Below are positions 30,083 to 39,365 of a stretch of 42,618 bases of DNA, in pieces. This DNA comes from Mycobacteriaceae bacterium (GTDB lineage Bacteria; Actinomycetota; Actinomycetes; Mycobacteriales; Mycobacteriaceae): contig JAPOKC010000023.1 in assembly GCA_029977845.1 (NCBI GenBank), forward strand, positions 1 through 42,618, read 5' to 3'. Under the pieces are notes generated by a model, which did no database searches, was not told the origin of the DNA, and saw nothing but the letters and a program-made list of their open reading frames with translations. Made by a program: the position numbers and the translations under genes. Position 1 is the stretch's first letter. Each line of letters opens with the position of its first letter.

Positions 30083-31849
30083 CTCGAGCAACTCCGAGCA
30101 CTCCAGCCATCGCGTCTCCGTCTCGGCGAGTTGCGCCTCCAGCGCACGCAACTCCGTAGTGAGAGCTGCGAGTCCGGTGTGATCGGTCTGGTCGTGCTCG
30201 GCGAGTTGGACGTGCTTGGCGTCGACCCGGCCGGCCAGTTTCGACAGCGCCCGGTCCAGTGCGGACACCTCCTTCTGCAGGGCGCGCAAATCGGCGCCGG
30301 AGAGTCCTGTCGGTTCCGCGCGAGCCGCCGTCACCTTCCTTGGTTCCCGGTGCGCAGTGATCCGTAGGTACTCGTCGACCCCGCCGGGCAGATGCCGAAG
30401 ATGCCCGTCCAGGATGGCGTACTGCTGATCGGTCACCCGCTCCAGCAGATAGCGGTCGTGGGAGACCACGATCAGCGTGCCCGGCCAGGAGTCGAGCAGA
30501 TCCTCGGTGGCCGACAGCATGTCGATGTCCACATCGTTGGTGGGCTCGTCGAGGATCAGCACGTTGGGCTCGGCGAGGATCGTGAGCATCAGGTCCAGCC
30601 GCCGGCGCTGTCCGCCGGACAGCTCGCCGACACGGGCCGACAGTTGATCGCGGCGAAATCCCAAGCGCTCCAACAACTGTGCCGGGGTGATGTCCTTTCC
30701 GTCGACCTGATAATCGGTCTTGAGCCGGCCGAGGACGTCGCGCACCAGATCATCGGCGATATCGGCGAGCTGACGGGACTGCTGATCGAGCATCGCCAGT
30801 TTGACCGTCTTGCCGGTCTTGACCCGCCCGGTGGTGGGGGACAGCGTTCCGGCGATGAGTCCGAGCAGCGTCGACTTCCCGGCGCCGTTCGCGCCGACGA
30901 TCCCGGTACGTTCGCCGGGTCCGATCCGCCACTCGACATCGCGCAACACGGGCTTGTCGCCGAAGGTGACGGAGACGTCGAGCAGGTCGATGACGTCCTT
31001 GCCCAGTCGTGCGGTGGCAAGCTTGGCCAACTCGACGTTGTTGCGGATCGGCGGCACATCCTCGATCAGCTGATTGGCCGCCTCGATGCGGAACTTCGGC
31101 TTGGAGGTCCGGGCCGGGGCCCCGCGGCGCAACCAGGCGAGTTCCTTGCGCATCAGGTTCTGCCGCTTGGCCTCGGTGGCCGCCGCGACCCGGTCGCGTT
31201 CGACCCGTTGCAGGACATACGCGGCGTACCCGCCGTCGAAGGGTTCGACGATTCCGTCGTGCACTTCCCATGTCGTGGTCGCGATCTCGTCGAGGAACCA
31301 GCGGTCGTGCGTCACCACCAGCAGTCCGCCGGTGTTCCGCGGCCAGCGGGCCTTGATGTGGGCGGCCAGCCAGGTGATGCCCTCCACGTCCAGATGGTTG
31401 GTGGGCTCGTCGAGGACGATCACGTCCCAGTCACCGATCAGCAGTTCGGCGAGTTGAACCCGGCGCCGCTGACCGCCGGACAGTGTGCCGACCGGGCTGT
31501 CCCAGTCCAGATCGGACACCAGACCGGCGACGATATCGCGCACCTTGGGGTCCCCGGCCCATTCGTGTTCGGGGCGGTCGCCGACCAGGGCGTATCCCAC
31601 GGTCGCATCCGGATCGAGGGTGTCGGCCTGTTCCAGGGCGGCCACCCGCAGGCCACCTCGGCGGGTGACCCGACCGGAATCGGGCCGGATCCGGCCGGTC
31701 AACATGCCCAGCAGGCTGGACTTACCGTCGCCGTTGCGCCCGACGATGCCGATCCGGTCACCGTCGTTGACCCCGACCGTCACGGCGTCGAACACCACCT
31801 GCGTCGGATACTGGAGATGCAGCGCCTCGGCGCCCAGCAGATGTGCCAC
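30071..31849 (-). CDS. ABC-F family ATPase (Uup-like)
   Basis: A 592-residue soluble protein with two ABC cassettes and no membrane segments. Cassette 1 has GRNGDGKSSL, LSGGQRRRVQLAELL and VLDEPTNHLD; cassette 2 has GANGAGKSTL, LSGGQRRRLDLML and ILDEPTNDVD. A linker joins them, and a C-terminal coiled coil (last ~85 residues) resembles that of Uup. ABC-F proteins act on the ribosome or on DNA-repair intermediates, not in transport. The chosen start is GTG 31849, seven bases past a TAGGCT -10 box. An ATG at 31942 lies inside the divergent gene and would add 31 residues of unlikely sequence. Confidence 0.87.
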
Positions 31850-31855
31850 CGGCGA

Positions 31856-31862
31856 TAGCCTA
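31856..31862. promoter_or_regulatory. Shared bidirectional -10 element (TAGCCTA)
   Basis: On the plus strand TAGCCT (31856-31861) fits TANNNT and would start transcription near 31868, giving a 22-nt leader with ribosome-binding site GGGAG before GTG 31890. On the minus strand TAGGCT (revcomp of 31857-31862) ends seven bases before GTG 31849, the leaderless layout. The two hexamers overlap in five of six bases. Confidence 0.55.
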
Positions 31863-31889
31863 GTGAGCGATGAGGATCGGGGAGTAACT

Positions 31890-34868
31890 GTGGATCTGAG
31901 CCTGTCGGCGTTCGCCAAGCCGTTGGAGCGCGTGGTGGCCACCGCACTGAACGGTTACGAGGTGGCGCGCCTCGGAGGTCTGGACACCGGCACGGTGCCC
32001 TCGCCTTTCCAGATCGTCGAGTCGACGAACATGTACAAGCTGCGCCGCTACTTCCCGCCGGACAACCGGCCGGGTCGTACCGCGGCCGGCCCCCCGGTGC
32101 TGATGGTCCACCCGATGATGATGTCGGCCAACATGTGGGACGTCACCAGGGAGGACGGCGCGGTCGGCATTCTGCATGCGGCCGGAATCGATCCGTGGGT
32201 CATCGACTACGGATCGCCCGACGAGGTCGAAGGCGGCATGGAGCGCACCCTGGCCGACCACATCGTCGCCCTGGACCAGGCCATCGAAACGGTCAAGAAC
32301 ACCACCGGGCACAACGTTCATCTGGTGGGCTACTCGCAGGGCGGGATGTTCTGTTATCAGGCCGCCGCGTATCGCCGGTCCGAGGACATCGCCAGCATCA
32401 TCGCGTTCGGTTCACCGGTGGACACCCTCGCCGGTGTGCCCGGCGGACTTCCCGCCAACCTCGCGGTCGGGGTGGCCGAGTTCCTCGCGGACCATGTCTT
32501 CAACCGCATCGACATCACGGGCTGGATGGCCCGCGTCGGTTTCCAATTGCTCGATCCGCTCAAGACGCTTAAGTCGCGCGTCGAATTCCTCCTGCAACTG
32601 CACGATCGGGAGGCACTGCTGCCGCGCGAACAGCAGCGCCGATTCCTGGACCGGGAGGGCTGGATCGCCTGGTCCGGTCCGGCGGTGGCCGATCTGCTCA
32701 AGCAATTCGTCGCGCACAACCGGATGATGACCGGCGGGTTCGCCATCCAGGGGCAGCTGGTCACACTCAGCGACATCACCTGTCCGGTACTGGCTTTCGT
32801 CGGCGAGGTGGACGATATCGGTCAGCCGCCGGCGGTGCGCGGTATCAAGCGGGCCGCGCCGGATGCCGATGTCTACGAGACGATGATCCGGGCCGGACAC
32901 TTCGGTCTGGTCGTCGGTTCCAAAGCGGCCACCATCTCCTGGCCGACCGTCGCGGACTGGGTGATGTGGCTCGCCGGCCGGGACCCCATGCCGGCCAACA
33001 TCGCCCCGATGCCGGATGCGCCCGAGGCCGACTCGGGGGAATCCGGTGTGGCGATGAGGTCGCGCGTGATGCACGGCGTCGCCGAGACTTCCGAACTGGC
33101 CATCTCGCTGGCCAAGGGCGCTGCCGAGACCGTCGTCGCGGCGAACCTGTCGATGCGGACGCTGGCGCTGGAGACGGTGCGCACCCTGCCGCGGCTGCTG
33201 CGCCTCGGCGCGATCAACGACCACACCCGAATCTCGTTGGGCCGCATCATCGGTGAACAGGCCGAGTCCGCACCCGACGGCGAGTTCCTGTTGTTCGACG
33301 GACGTGTGCACACCTACGAGGCGGTCAATCGGCGGATCGACAATGTGGTGCGCGGCCTGATCAACGTCGGGGTCCGCCAGGGCACCCGGGTCGGGGTGCT
33401 GATGGAGACCCGGCCCAGCGCACTGGTCGCCATCGCAGCGCTGTCGCGTCTTGGTGCCGTCGCGGTGCTCATGCCGCACGATGCCGATCTCAAAGCTGCA
33501 GTGCGACTCGGTGGTGTCACCGACGTCATCACCGACCCCGCGAATCTGCCTGCCGCCGAATCGCTTCCGGTGCAGCTGCTGGTGCTCGGTGGCGGCGAGA
33601 GTCGTGACCTCAAGCTGCGGGCCGGCAGCCGGGTGATCGACATGGAGCAGATCGATCCGGACGCGGTCGAATTGCCCGGCTGGTACCGGCCCAATCCGGG
33701 CTTCGCCCGCGACGTCGCCTTCGTCGTGTTCAACGCGATAGGCGGGGGCGAGTTGATTCCCAAGCAGATCACCAACTACCGCTGGGCGCTGTCGGCCTTC
33801 GGCACCGCCTCGGCCGCAGCGCTGACCCGCACCGACACCGTCTACTGCCTGACCCCGCTGCACCATCAATCCGGCCTGCTGGTCAGCCTCGGCGGTTCAG
33901 TGGTGGCCGGTTCGCGGATCGCGCTGTCCCGCGGGCTGTGCCCGGAGCGGTTCGTCGAGGAGGTCCGCCAGTACGGGGTGACGGTGGTGACCTACACCTG
34001 GTCGATGCTGCGCGAGGTCGTCGACTCCCCGGAGTTCAAGATGTCCGGCAACAACCCGATCCGATTGTTCATGGGGTCGGGCATGCCGACCGGTCTGTGG
34101 GAACGAATCCTCGAGGCGTTCGCGCCGGCCAAGATCGTGGAGTTCTTCGCCACCTCCGACGGTCAGGCGGTGCTGGCCAACGTCTCGGGCCTCAAGATCG
34201 GCAGCGAGGGCCGCCCCCTGCCCGGCGGCGGGGAAGTGGAACTGGCCGCCTACGACCCGGCCGACGACCTCATCCTCGAGGACGATCGCGGATTCGTCCG
34301 GGTCGCCGGCCGCGAGGAGATCGGCGTGCTGCTGGCCCGCCCGTGGGGCCCGATCGACCCGACCGCCGCGATCAAACGGGGCGTCTTCTCCGCCGGCGAC
34401 ATCTGGATCTCGACCGAGTACCTGTTCTGGCGCGATGCCGACGGCGACTTCTGGCTGCTGGGCAACAGGTCCGGACTGATCCACACCCGCCGCGGTGTGG
34501 TTTTCCCGGCGCTGATCACCGACGCCATCGGGGCCATCTCCGGGGTCGACCTCGCGGTGACCTATCCGGTCGACGCCGGTGGCGGCACCCTGGGGGTCAC
34601 CGCGATCACCTTGCGGCCCGGTATGACCGTCACCGTCGCGGACCTGACCGATGCGGTGGCCGGGATGCCGGCCGGGCTCGCCCCGGACGTCGTCCACGTG
34701 GTCCCGAGCCTGCCGGTGAGCGCCTCCTACCGGCCCACGGTGTCCGCTCTGCGGGCGGCAGGGCTGCCCAAGGCGGGCCGTAACAGCTGGTACCTCGATG
34801 CCGATACAGGCAGGTACAAGAGACTGACCGCGGCCGCCCGCGCCGCGCTCGCCAAGGACGGCGTCTGA
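31890..34868 (+). CDS. Hydrolase / acyl-CoA-synthetase fusion (Rv1683-like)
   Basis: A 992-residue two-domain protein. The N-terminal half (about residues 40-400) is an alpha/beta hydrolase of the PHA-synthase-like type with nucleophile Ser149 in GYSQGG and a late His in RAGHFGL. The C-terminal half (about 455-992) is an AMP-binding (FadD-like) domain. Its nucleotide loop, normally YTSGTTGxPK, reads FNAIGGGELIPKQ, so ATP binding may be altered. M. tuberculosis Rv1683, described as a lipase/acyl-CoA synthetase, is nearly the same length (999) and lies in the same area. It may hydrolyse stored lipid and handle the fatty acid. GTG 31890 has GGGAG five bases upstream; GTG 31863 is possible but lies too close to the -10 box. 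Confidence 0.85.
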   Translation: MDLSLSAFAKPLERVVATALNGYEVARLGGLDTGTVPSPFQIVESTNMYKLRRYFPPDNRPGRTAAGPPVLMVHPMMMSANMWDVTREDGAVGILHAAGIDPWVIDYGSPDEVEGGMERTLADHIVALDQAIETVKNTTGHNVHLVGYSQGGMFCYQAAAYRRSEDIASIIAFGSPVDTLAGVPGGLPANLAVGVAEFLADHVFNRIDITGWMARVGFQLLDPLKTLKSRVEFLLQLHDREALLPREQQRRFLDREGWIAWSGPAVADLLKQFVAHNRMMTGGFAIQGQLVTLSDITCPVLAFVGEVDDIGQPPAVRGIKRAAPDADVYETMIRAGHFGLVVGSKAATISWPTVADWVMWLAGRDPMPANIAPMPDAPEADSGESGVAMRSRVMHGVAETSELAISLAKGAAETVVAANLSMRTLALETVRTLPRLLRLGAINDHTRISLGRIIGEQAESAPDGEFLLFDGRVHTYEAVNRRIDNVVRGLINVGVRQGTRVGVLMETRPSALVAIAALSRLGAVAVLMPHDADLKAAVRLGGVTDVITDPANLPAAESLPVQLLVLGGGESRDLKLRAGSRVIDMEQIDPDAVELPGWYRPNPGFARDVAFVVFNAIGGGELIPKQITNYRWALSAFGTASAAALTRTDTVYCLTPLHHQSGLLVSLGGSVVAGSRIALSRGLCPERFVEEVRQYGVTVVTYTWSMLREVVDSPEFKMSGNNPIRLFMGSGMPTGLWERILEAFAPAKIVEFFATSDGQAVLANVSGLKIGSEGRPLPGGGEVELAAYDPADDLILEDDRGFVRVAGREEIGVLLARPWGPIDPTAAIKRGVFSAGDIWISTEYLFWRDADGDFWLLGNRSGLIHTRRGVVFPALITDAIGAISGVDLAVTYPVDAGGGTLGVTAITLRPGMTVTVADLTDAVAGMPAGLAPDVVHVVPSLPVSASYRPTVSALRAAGLPKAGRNSWYLDADTGRYKRLTAAARAALAKDGV

Positions 34869-34876
34869 CGACGCGG

Positions 34877-34882
34877 TAGGCT
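34877..34882 (+). promoter_or_regulatory. Probable -10 box of the secreted-protein gene
   Basis: TAGGCT fits TANNNT and lies nine bases past the preceding stop. A start near 34889 would give a leader of about 27 nt holding the GGAGGG ribosome-binding site before ATG 34916. Confidence 0.4.
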
Positions 34883-34915
34883 CGCCGGTAGCGGGATGTC
34901 CAGGTGGAGGGATGA

Positions 34916-35443
34916 ATGACCAGCAGGAACTGGCTGCGCGACGCGCGCAACGGGGGCGTCGGCCTGGCGTTGGCGGCCGCTCTGGTCCTGGGCTCTGCTG
35001 CCCTTTCCTCCGCTGATCCCTCGACCTCTCCCACGCCGAGTCCGGCCAGCGCGCCGGCCTCGGTCGGCGGCGATGTTCTCGATCAGCTCGCCGACCAGTA
35101 CGCGGTGGGATCCGGCGGCGGCCAGCTGTCCAACCTGCTGAGGACCTGCCTGAAATTGCGGGCGATGGGCTTCAAACCGTCCAAGGCGAATCTGGAGGCG
35201 ATCCAGGTCGCGATGACCTACCGCCCCAACCAGAACCCGTTGATCAACGCCCTCAAGGACACCATCGCCTACCAGGCGAAGATCAAGGGCCAGATGGAGA
35301 TCCTGCAGCAGGCCCAGGCCGGGCAGAACGCCAACAGCGCGGTGATGGGTGCCGCACCGATGCCGGGCGCCAGCAATCCCGCGCAACTTCCCGTCGGACC
35401 GGTAGCCCAGGTGCCGACGGAGGCCACTCCGGTCACCCCGTAG
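34916..35443 (+). CDS. Small secreted protein of unknown function
   Basis: A 175-residue protein with a Sec signal peptide (residues 1-33, core [19 protein letters not shown], cut before DPST). A Ser/Pro/Thr linker, a helical middle (about 50-135, [20 protein letters not shown], then MEILQQAQ) and an Ala/Pro-rich tail follow. One Cys is present in the mature part. I do not recognise a family. ATG 34916 is preceded by GGAGGG; an out-of-frame ATG at 34912 is ignored. The Trm112-like gene follows after five bases. Confidence 0.75.
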   Translation: MTSRNWLRDARNGGVGLALAAALVLGSAALSSADPSTSPTPSPASAPASVGGDVLDQLADQYAVGSGGGQLSNLLRTCLKLRAMGFKPSKANLEAIQVAMTYRPNQNPLINALKDTIAYQAKIKGQMEILQQAQAGQNANSAVMGAAPMPGASNPAQLPVGPVAQVPTEATPVTP

Positions 35444-35448
35444 GCGCC

Positions 35449-35640
35449 GTGGACGCCAAACTGCTGAGCATCCTGGTGTGCCCCGCCGACCGGGGCCCGC
35501 TGATCCTCGCCGACGGTCTGCTCTACAACCCCAGGCTGCGCAAGGCCTACCGGATCGAGGACGGTATCCCGGTGCTGCTCGTCGACGAGGCCCGCGATGT
35601 GGGTCCCGAGGAACACGAACGGCTGATCGCATCGTCCTGA
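35449..35640 (+). CDS. Trm112 family protein
   Basis: A 63-residue protein with the Trm112/YcaR fold pattern [35 protein letters not shown]. Family members activate methyltransferases by binding next to the SAM site, or serve unknown roles in bacteria. Only one Cys of the usual zinc pair is present, so it probably lacks zinc. GTG 35449 starts five bases behind the secreted-protein stop. Rv1684 of M. tuberculosis, next to Rv1683, is the likely counterpart. The partner methyltransferase cannot be told. Confidence 0.82.
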   Translation: MDAKLLSILVCPADRGPLILADGLLYNPRLRKAYRIEDGIPVLLVDEARDVGPEEHERLIASS

Positions 35641-35651
35641 ACGACGATCCG

Positions 35652-36245
35652 GTGACAGCGGCGCGGCGCCTGTTGGGATCGGTGCTCACAGCGCGCGGAG
35701 TCAGCGCCCGGATCGTCGAAGTCGAGGCCTATGGCGGGCCGGAGAGCGGTCCCTGGCCGGATCCGGCGTCGCACTCCTACCGAGGCCGCAGCCCGCGCAA
35801 CGCCGTGATGTTCGGCCCGCCCGGCCGGCTCTACGCCTACCGCAGCCACGGAATCCATGTGTGCGCCAACGTCTCCTGCGCTCCGGAGGGAGTGGCGGCC
35901 GCGGTACTGCTGCGCGCGGCGATCATCGAATCCGGCCATGATCGGGCTCAGAGCCGGCGCGGTGCGACGGTGCAGGCGTCGGCATTGGCCCGCGGCCCGG
36001 GCAACCTCTGTTCGGCTCTGGGGATCACCATGGCCGACAACGGCCTCGACCTCCTCGACCCGCGCTCGCCGGTGACCCTCGAGCTGCGGGAACCGGGGGA
36101 GAGCCGCAGCGGTCCGCGGGTGGGTGTCAGCCGGGAGGCCGACCGCCCCTGGCGGTTCTGGCTCCCGGGCCGCCCGGAGGTGTCGGCCTATCGGCGAAGC
36201 CCCCGCGCCCCGCAGCCCGGGTGGTCCGACCAGACATCGGTGTGA
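35652..36245 (+). CDS. mpg: 3-methyladenine DNA glycosylase (AAG/MPG family)
   Basis: A base-excision-repair enzyme that removes alkylated purines. The 197-residue protein has the AAG-family landmarks: the catalytic Glu segment [46 protein letters not shown], and [16 protein letters not shown]. No ATG, GTG or TTG begins the frame earlier. GTG 35652 is the first usual start but leaves out Asp-Pro conserved just before it ([13 protein letters not shown]). CTG 35637, overlapping the Trm112 stop as CTGA, is a credible alternative that would give five more residues. It equals Rv1688 of M. tuberculosis. Confidence 0.9.
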   Translation: MTAARRLLGSVLTARGVSARIVEVEAYGGPESGPWPDPASHSYRGRSPRNAVMFGPPGRLYAYRSHGIHVCANVSCAPEGVAAAVLLRAAIIESGHDRAQSRRGATVQASALARGPGNLCSALGITMADNGLDLLDPRSPVTLELREPGESRSGPRVGVSREADRPWRFWLPGRPEVSAYRRSPRAPQPGWSDQTSV

Positions 36246-36301
36246 TCGTGTAGAAGAATCTGAGTCGCAATCCGACCGCTCGGGACCGACGAGGGGGCCA
36301 T

Positions 36302-37435
36302 GTGATCGAGCTGTGTTCCGCGGAATGCGGGCCCGACCCGGCTGTGCTGCACAGCCCGGGTGGCTTCACCTGGTTCTACGTCGACCTCGTCGACGACGAC
36401 GGCGGCGGTGCGACACTGATCTGGTCCTGGGGCCTGCCCTTCCTGCCGGGTTACGCACGGGCGTCCCGGGTGGGGCGACCGCAACTGCCGATCGACCGGC
36501 CCAGCGTGAACCTCGTGGTCTACGGCGGCGGCCGCGAGCGGTTCTATCTGCTGTCCGAACTGCCGCGCGATGAATGCTCGTGGAGCGATGACGGCCGATC
36601 CTGGCAGATGGGCGGATGCTCATTCCAGTGGATCGACACGCCCGGATCCGACGGCGCCGCCCCCACTCGCACACTGCAGGCCGATCTGGATCTGGCGTTG
36701 CCGACCGGTGGCCGGGCCAAGGGACAACTATGGCTGTCCGGATCACTGCGCCGCGATGAGCACGACTTCCGCGGCATCGGACCGGCTGATCCGTCCTGCA
36801 CACACACCTGGACGCCGATGCTCGCGGCGAGTCGCGGTGCCCTGGAACTGACCACCCCCGACGGTTCGCTTCGGATTGAGGGTCGCGGCTACCACGATCG
36901 CAACAGCGCACATAAACCGTTGCACGGGTTGGGAATTCGCAACTGGTGGTGGGGTCGGATCGCGATGCCCGGGCGCGACCTGATCTTCTACCGCCTCACG
37001 CCGTCGTCGCCGGGCGCGTCGCCGCAGGACGTCGTGGTGGAGTTCGCCGCCGACGGCACCTGCCGCACACCGGCCCGCGCCGCACTGCAGGCCGGGCGGA
37101 TGAGTCGCAGCACCTGGGGCCTGCGCTGGCCCAGGGCCGCCACCTTCGGTGATCCCGACGGCCGGCCGATTCACGTCGAGACCGTCGCCCGGGTGGACAA
37201 CGGGCCGTTCTATCAGCGCTACCTGCTGCGCGGCCGATCCGGCGGGGAGGAAGGCCACGGCATCGGGGAGAACCTGGTACCCGACCGGGTCGACTCCGAC
37301 CTGCTGCGGCCACTGGTGCGCATGCGGGTGCACCGCGCCGACGGCCCCAACTCGATGTGGTTGCCGCTGTTCTCCGGGGACGTCGACGGCCGGGTTCGTA
37401 GGCTGATCGGCCGGTCCGGGCGCACTCGCGCATGA
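36302..37435 (+). CDS. crtC: Carotenoid 1,2-hydratase (CrtC family)
   Basis: CrtC adds water to the terminal C1-C2 double bond of an acyclic carotenoid end, making a tertiary alcohol. The 377-residue protein shows the family's N-terminal WFYVDLVDDDG pattern (about 24-33) and the central GRGYHDRNSAHKPLHG with NWWWGRI (about 195-220), which matches the CrtC signature G-Y-D-N-PL-W-W-R. Length fits. There is no signal peptide. GTG 36302 has a GAGGGGG ribosome-binding site. It opens a block of four overlapping genes: its TGA overlaps the glycosyltransferase ATG. The family assignment rests on recalled motifs; distant CrtC-like lipocalin relatives with other substrates exist, but the neighbours favour carotenoids. 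Confidence 0.78.
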   Translation: MIELCSAECGPDPAVLHSPGGFTWFYVDLVDDDGGGATLIWSWGLPFLPGYARASRVGRPQLPIDRPSVNLVVYGGGRERFYLLSELPRDECSWSDDGRSWQMGGCSFQWIDTPGSDGAAPTRTLQADLDLALPTGGRAKGQLWLSGSLRRDEHDFRGIGPADPSCTHTWTPMLAASRGALELTTPDGSLRIEGRGYHDRNSAHKPLHGLGIRNWWWGRIAMPGRDLIFYRLTPSSPGASPQDVVVEFAADGTCRTPARAALQAGRMSRSTWGLRWPRAATFGDPDGRPIHVETVARVDNGPFYQRYLLRGRSGGEEGHGIGENLVPDRVDSDLLRPLVRMRVHRADGPNSMWLPLFSGDVDGRVRRLIGRSGRTRA

Positions 37436-38598
37436 CGTGGGCGCTGGCCCTACTGGCAGTCCCCGCATGCATCCCGCTGTGTCTGGTGGCGTTCAACGCG
37501 GTGTTCTGGACGCGCGGCCGGGTCACGGCTGAATCCAGTGCCGTGGTTGGGGCCGTGGCGCCTGCCGGTGTCAGTGTGCTCATCCCGGCCCGCGACGAGG
37601 TCGCCAACATCGAACGGTGCGTGCGCGCCGCGGACGCGATGCGCGGGCCGGTCGCCGAGATCGTGGTCTATGACGACGGATCCACCGACGGCACCATCGA
37701 GGCGCTGGCAGGCCTGGCCGATGAGGTGCCCCGGCTACGGGTGCTGCGCGGCGATCCGTTGCCGGACGGCTGGGTCGGCAAGCCGTATGCGCTGCACCGG
37801 CTCAGCGAGGCGGCGGTCAGCGACGTCATGCTCAACATCGACGCCGACGTCACCGTCGAACGCGACTGTCTGGTGCGGATGCTCTCGCTGATGGGCGCAC
37901 TGCATGCCGATCTGGTCACCGCAGTGCCGCGCCAACTGGCCGGCAGCTTCGTCGAGCGGCTGATGATCCCGCTGCTGCACCTGTCCTATGTCGCATGGCT
38001 TCCGATGCCGCTGATCCACCTGACCCGGGATGCTCGGGTGCTGGCCGCCAACGGCCAGCTTCTGCTGATCCGCCGCGACGCCCTGGACTCCGTGGGCGGG
38101 TGGCAGGGCGTGCGCACCGCACTCGTCGACGATATGGCGCTGTGCCGCGCGGTCAAGAACAACGGCGGCCGGGTCGTCTTCGCAGACGGCGACGCGATGG
38201 CCCGGTGCCGGATGTACCGCGACGCGCCCTCCCTGTGGCGCGGGTTCGCGAAGAACATCTACGAGGGTATCGGTGGCAATCCGGTCGCGATGATCCTCGT
38301 GGCGGCCCTGCACCTGCTCCTCTTCGTGGCGCCGTATGTCGTTGCGCCCATTGCGTTTCTGATCGGGGATCGCGCTCTGGCCATCGCCGCGATGATCGGT
38401 GTGGCGGCGAACATCTGTCTGCGTGTCATCATGGCGCTGCGCTACCGGCACAGCGCGCTGAGCGTGCTGTTGCATCCAGTGGCGGTGCTGCTGATGATGG
38501 GTGTCCTGCTGACCGGTTATCGGTGGAGCCGCCGCGGTGACATCCGGTGGCGCGGACGTTCCTATGCCGCCCGTGCCCAACGGGAGTCGGCGGCATGA
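37432..38598 (+). CDS. cruC: Membrane GT2 glycosyltransferase, CruC/CrtQ type
   Basis: A 388-residue GT-A glycosyltransferase with an N-terminal membrane helix (about 4-26), the nucleotide-sugar motif SVLIPARDE (48-56), YDDGSTDGT, a DxD motif IDADV (136-140), the catalytic LVDDMALCRAVK segment, and three C-terminal helices (about 283-370). This matches CruC of Chlorobaculum and CrtQ of Staphylococcus, which put glucose on carotenoids. Here the acceptor is predicted to be the tertiary hydroxyl made by CrtC. It overlaps crtC and the acyltransferase by ATGA on both sides. The symbol reflects context plus motifs; the sugar is not known. Confidence 0.72.
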   Translation: MTWALALLAVPACIPLCLVAFNAVFWTRGRVTAESSAVVGAVAPAGVSVLIPARDEVANIERCVRAADAMRGPVAEIVVYDDGSTDGTIEALAGLADEVPRLRVLRGDPLPDGWVGKPYALHRLSEAAVSDVMLNIDADVTVERDCLVRMLSLMGALHADLVTAVPRQLAGSFVERLMIPLLHLSYVAWLPMPLIHLTRDARVLAANGQLLLIRRDALDSVGGWQGVRTALVDDMALCRAVKNNGGRVVFADGDAMARCRMYRDAPSLWRGFAKNIYEGIGGNPVAMILVAALHLLLFVAPYVVAPIAFLIGDRALAIAAMIGVAANICLRVIMALRYRHSALSVLLHPVAVLLMMGVLLTGYRWSRRGDIRWRGRSYAARAQRESAA

Positions 38599-39365
38599 CG
38601 GCGTCGGAGTCCGACCGGCAGGCGTTGCGGCGCGCGGGTGATCATCGCCATCCGGCCTTTCTGAACTTCTTCCGGATCGTGGCCCGGCGCCGGATCGCCC
38701 GCCGTCTCGACGGCCTGTGGGTTGCCGGCCTGGACGACGCGCGCGCCGCCGTGGCGGCCGGTCCGGTGCTCTTCGCCGCCAATCACGTCGCATGGTGGGA
38801 CGCCCTGTTGCTGTTGCCCCTCGACGAGGCGCTGGGGAGTCTGGGCTGGGCGGTGATGGATGCACGCAATCTGCGCAAGCTGCCGTTCTTCGGCTGGATC
38901 GGCGCACTGCCACTGGACCGCAGCAGCCCGCAACGCAGCAGGCAGTGTCTGGAGTCCTCGGCTGCCCTGCTGGACCGGCCCGGGCGCGCGATGTGGATCT
39001 TTCCGCAGGGCCGCCAGCGTCCGGCGCATCTGCGGCCGCTCGATCTCAGACCCGGGCTGCAGATCATGTACGAGAGCAATCCGGTGACCCTCATCGCGGT
39101 GAGCGTCGACTACGTGTTCCTGGAGAAGTCGCGTCCGGCCGCCGTCGTCCGCTTCTCACCGCCGGTGCCGGTGGAGGCGGGCGAGGTCGTCGCCGCGGTG
39201 GAGACCGAACTGCTGGCCGGCCTGGAGCAGATCGACACCGCCGCACGGGCCGCCACCGACGGACGCCGGGCCCGTACCCACCCCGCTGAGCCGCTGCCCG
39301 GATTCCGGGCGTTGATATCTCCGGCGACGCTCGTGCCGCGCCGAGGCTGGTCCCGTGCCCGCTGA
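38595..39365 (+). CDS. cruD: PlsC-like acyltransferase, CruD/CrtO type
   Basis: A 256-residue acyltransferase with the HX4D catalytic motif NHVAWWD (His64, Asp69), a second block RNLRKLPFFGWIGALPLDR, and FPQGRQRP (136-143) in place of the usual FPEGxRS, an E-to-Q change seen here directly. The PlsC fold moves a fatty acyl group from a thioester to a hydroxyl. Beside CrtC and a CruC-type transferase, the expected acceptor is the carotenoid-bound sugar, as with CruD (laurate) or CrtO in staphyloxanthin. ATG 38595 overlaps the glycosyltransferase stop; its own end overlaps crtD by 11 bp. Confidence 0.72.
   Translation: MTASESDRQALRRAGDHRHPAFLNFFRIVARRRIARRLDGLWVAGLDDARAAVAAGPVLFAANHVAWWDALLLLPLDEALGSLGWAVMDARNLRKLPFFGWIGALPLDRSSPQRSRQCLESSAALLDRPGRAMWIFPQGRQRPAHLRPLDLRPGLQIMYESNPVTLIAVSVDYVFLEKSRPAAVVRFSPPVPVEAGEVVAAVETELLAGLEQIDTAARAATDGRRARTHPAEPLPGFRALISPATLVPRRGWSRAR

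Noticed and set aside
36246..36301. Promoter in the 56-bp gap before crtC
   Set aside because: A TAGAAG sequence near 36250 does not fit TANNNT and no -35 box is at a proper distance; read-through from mpg is as likely.
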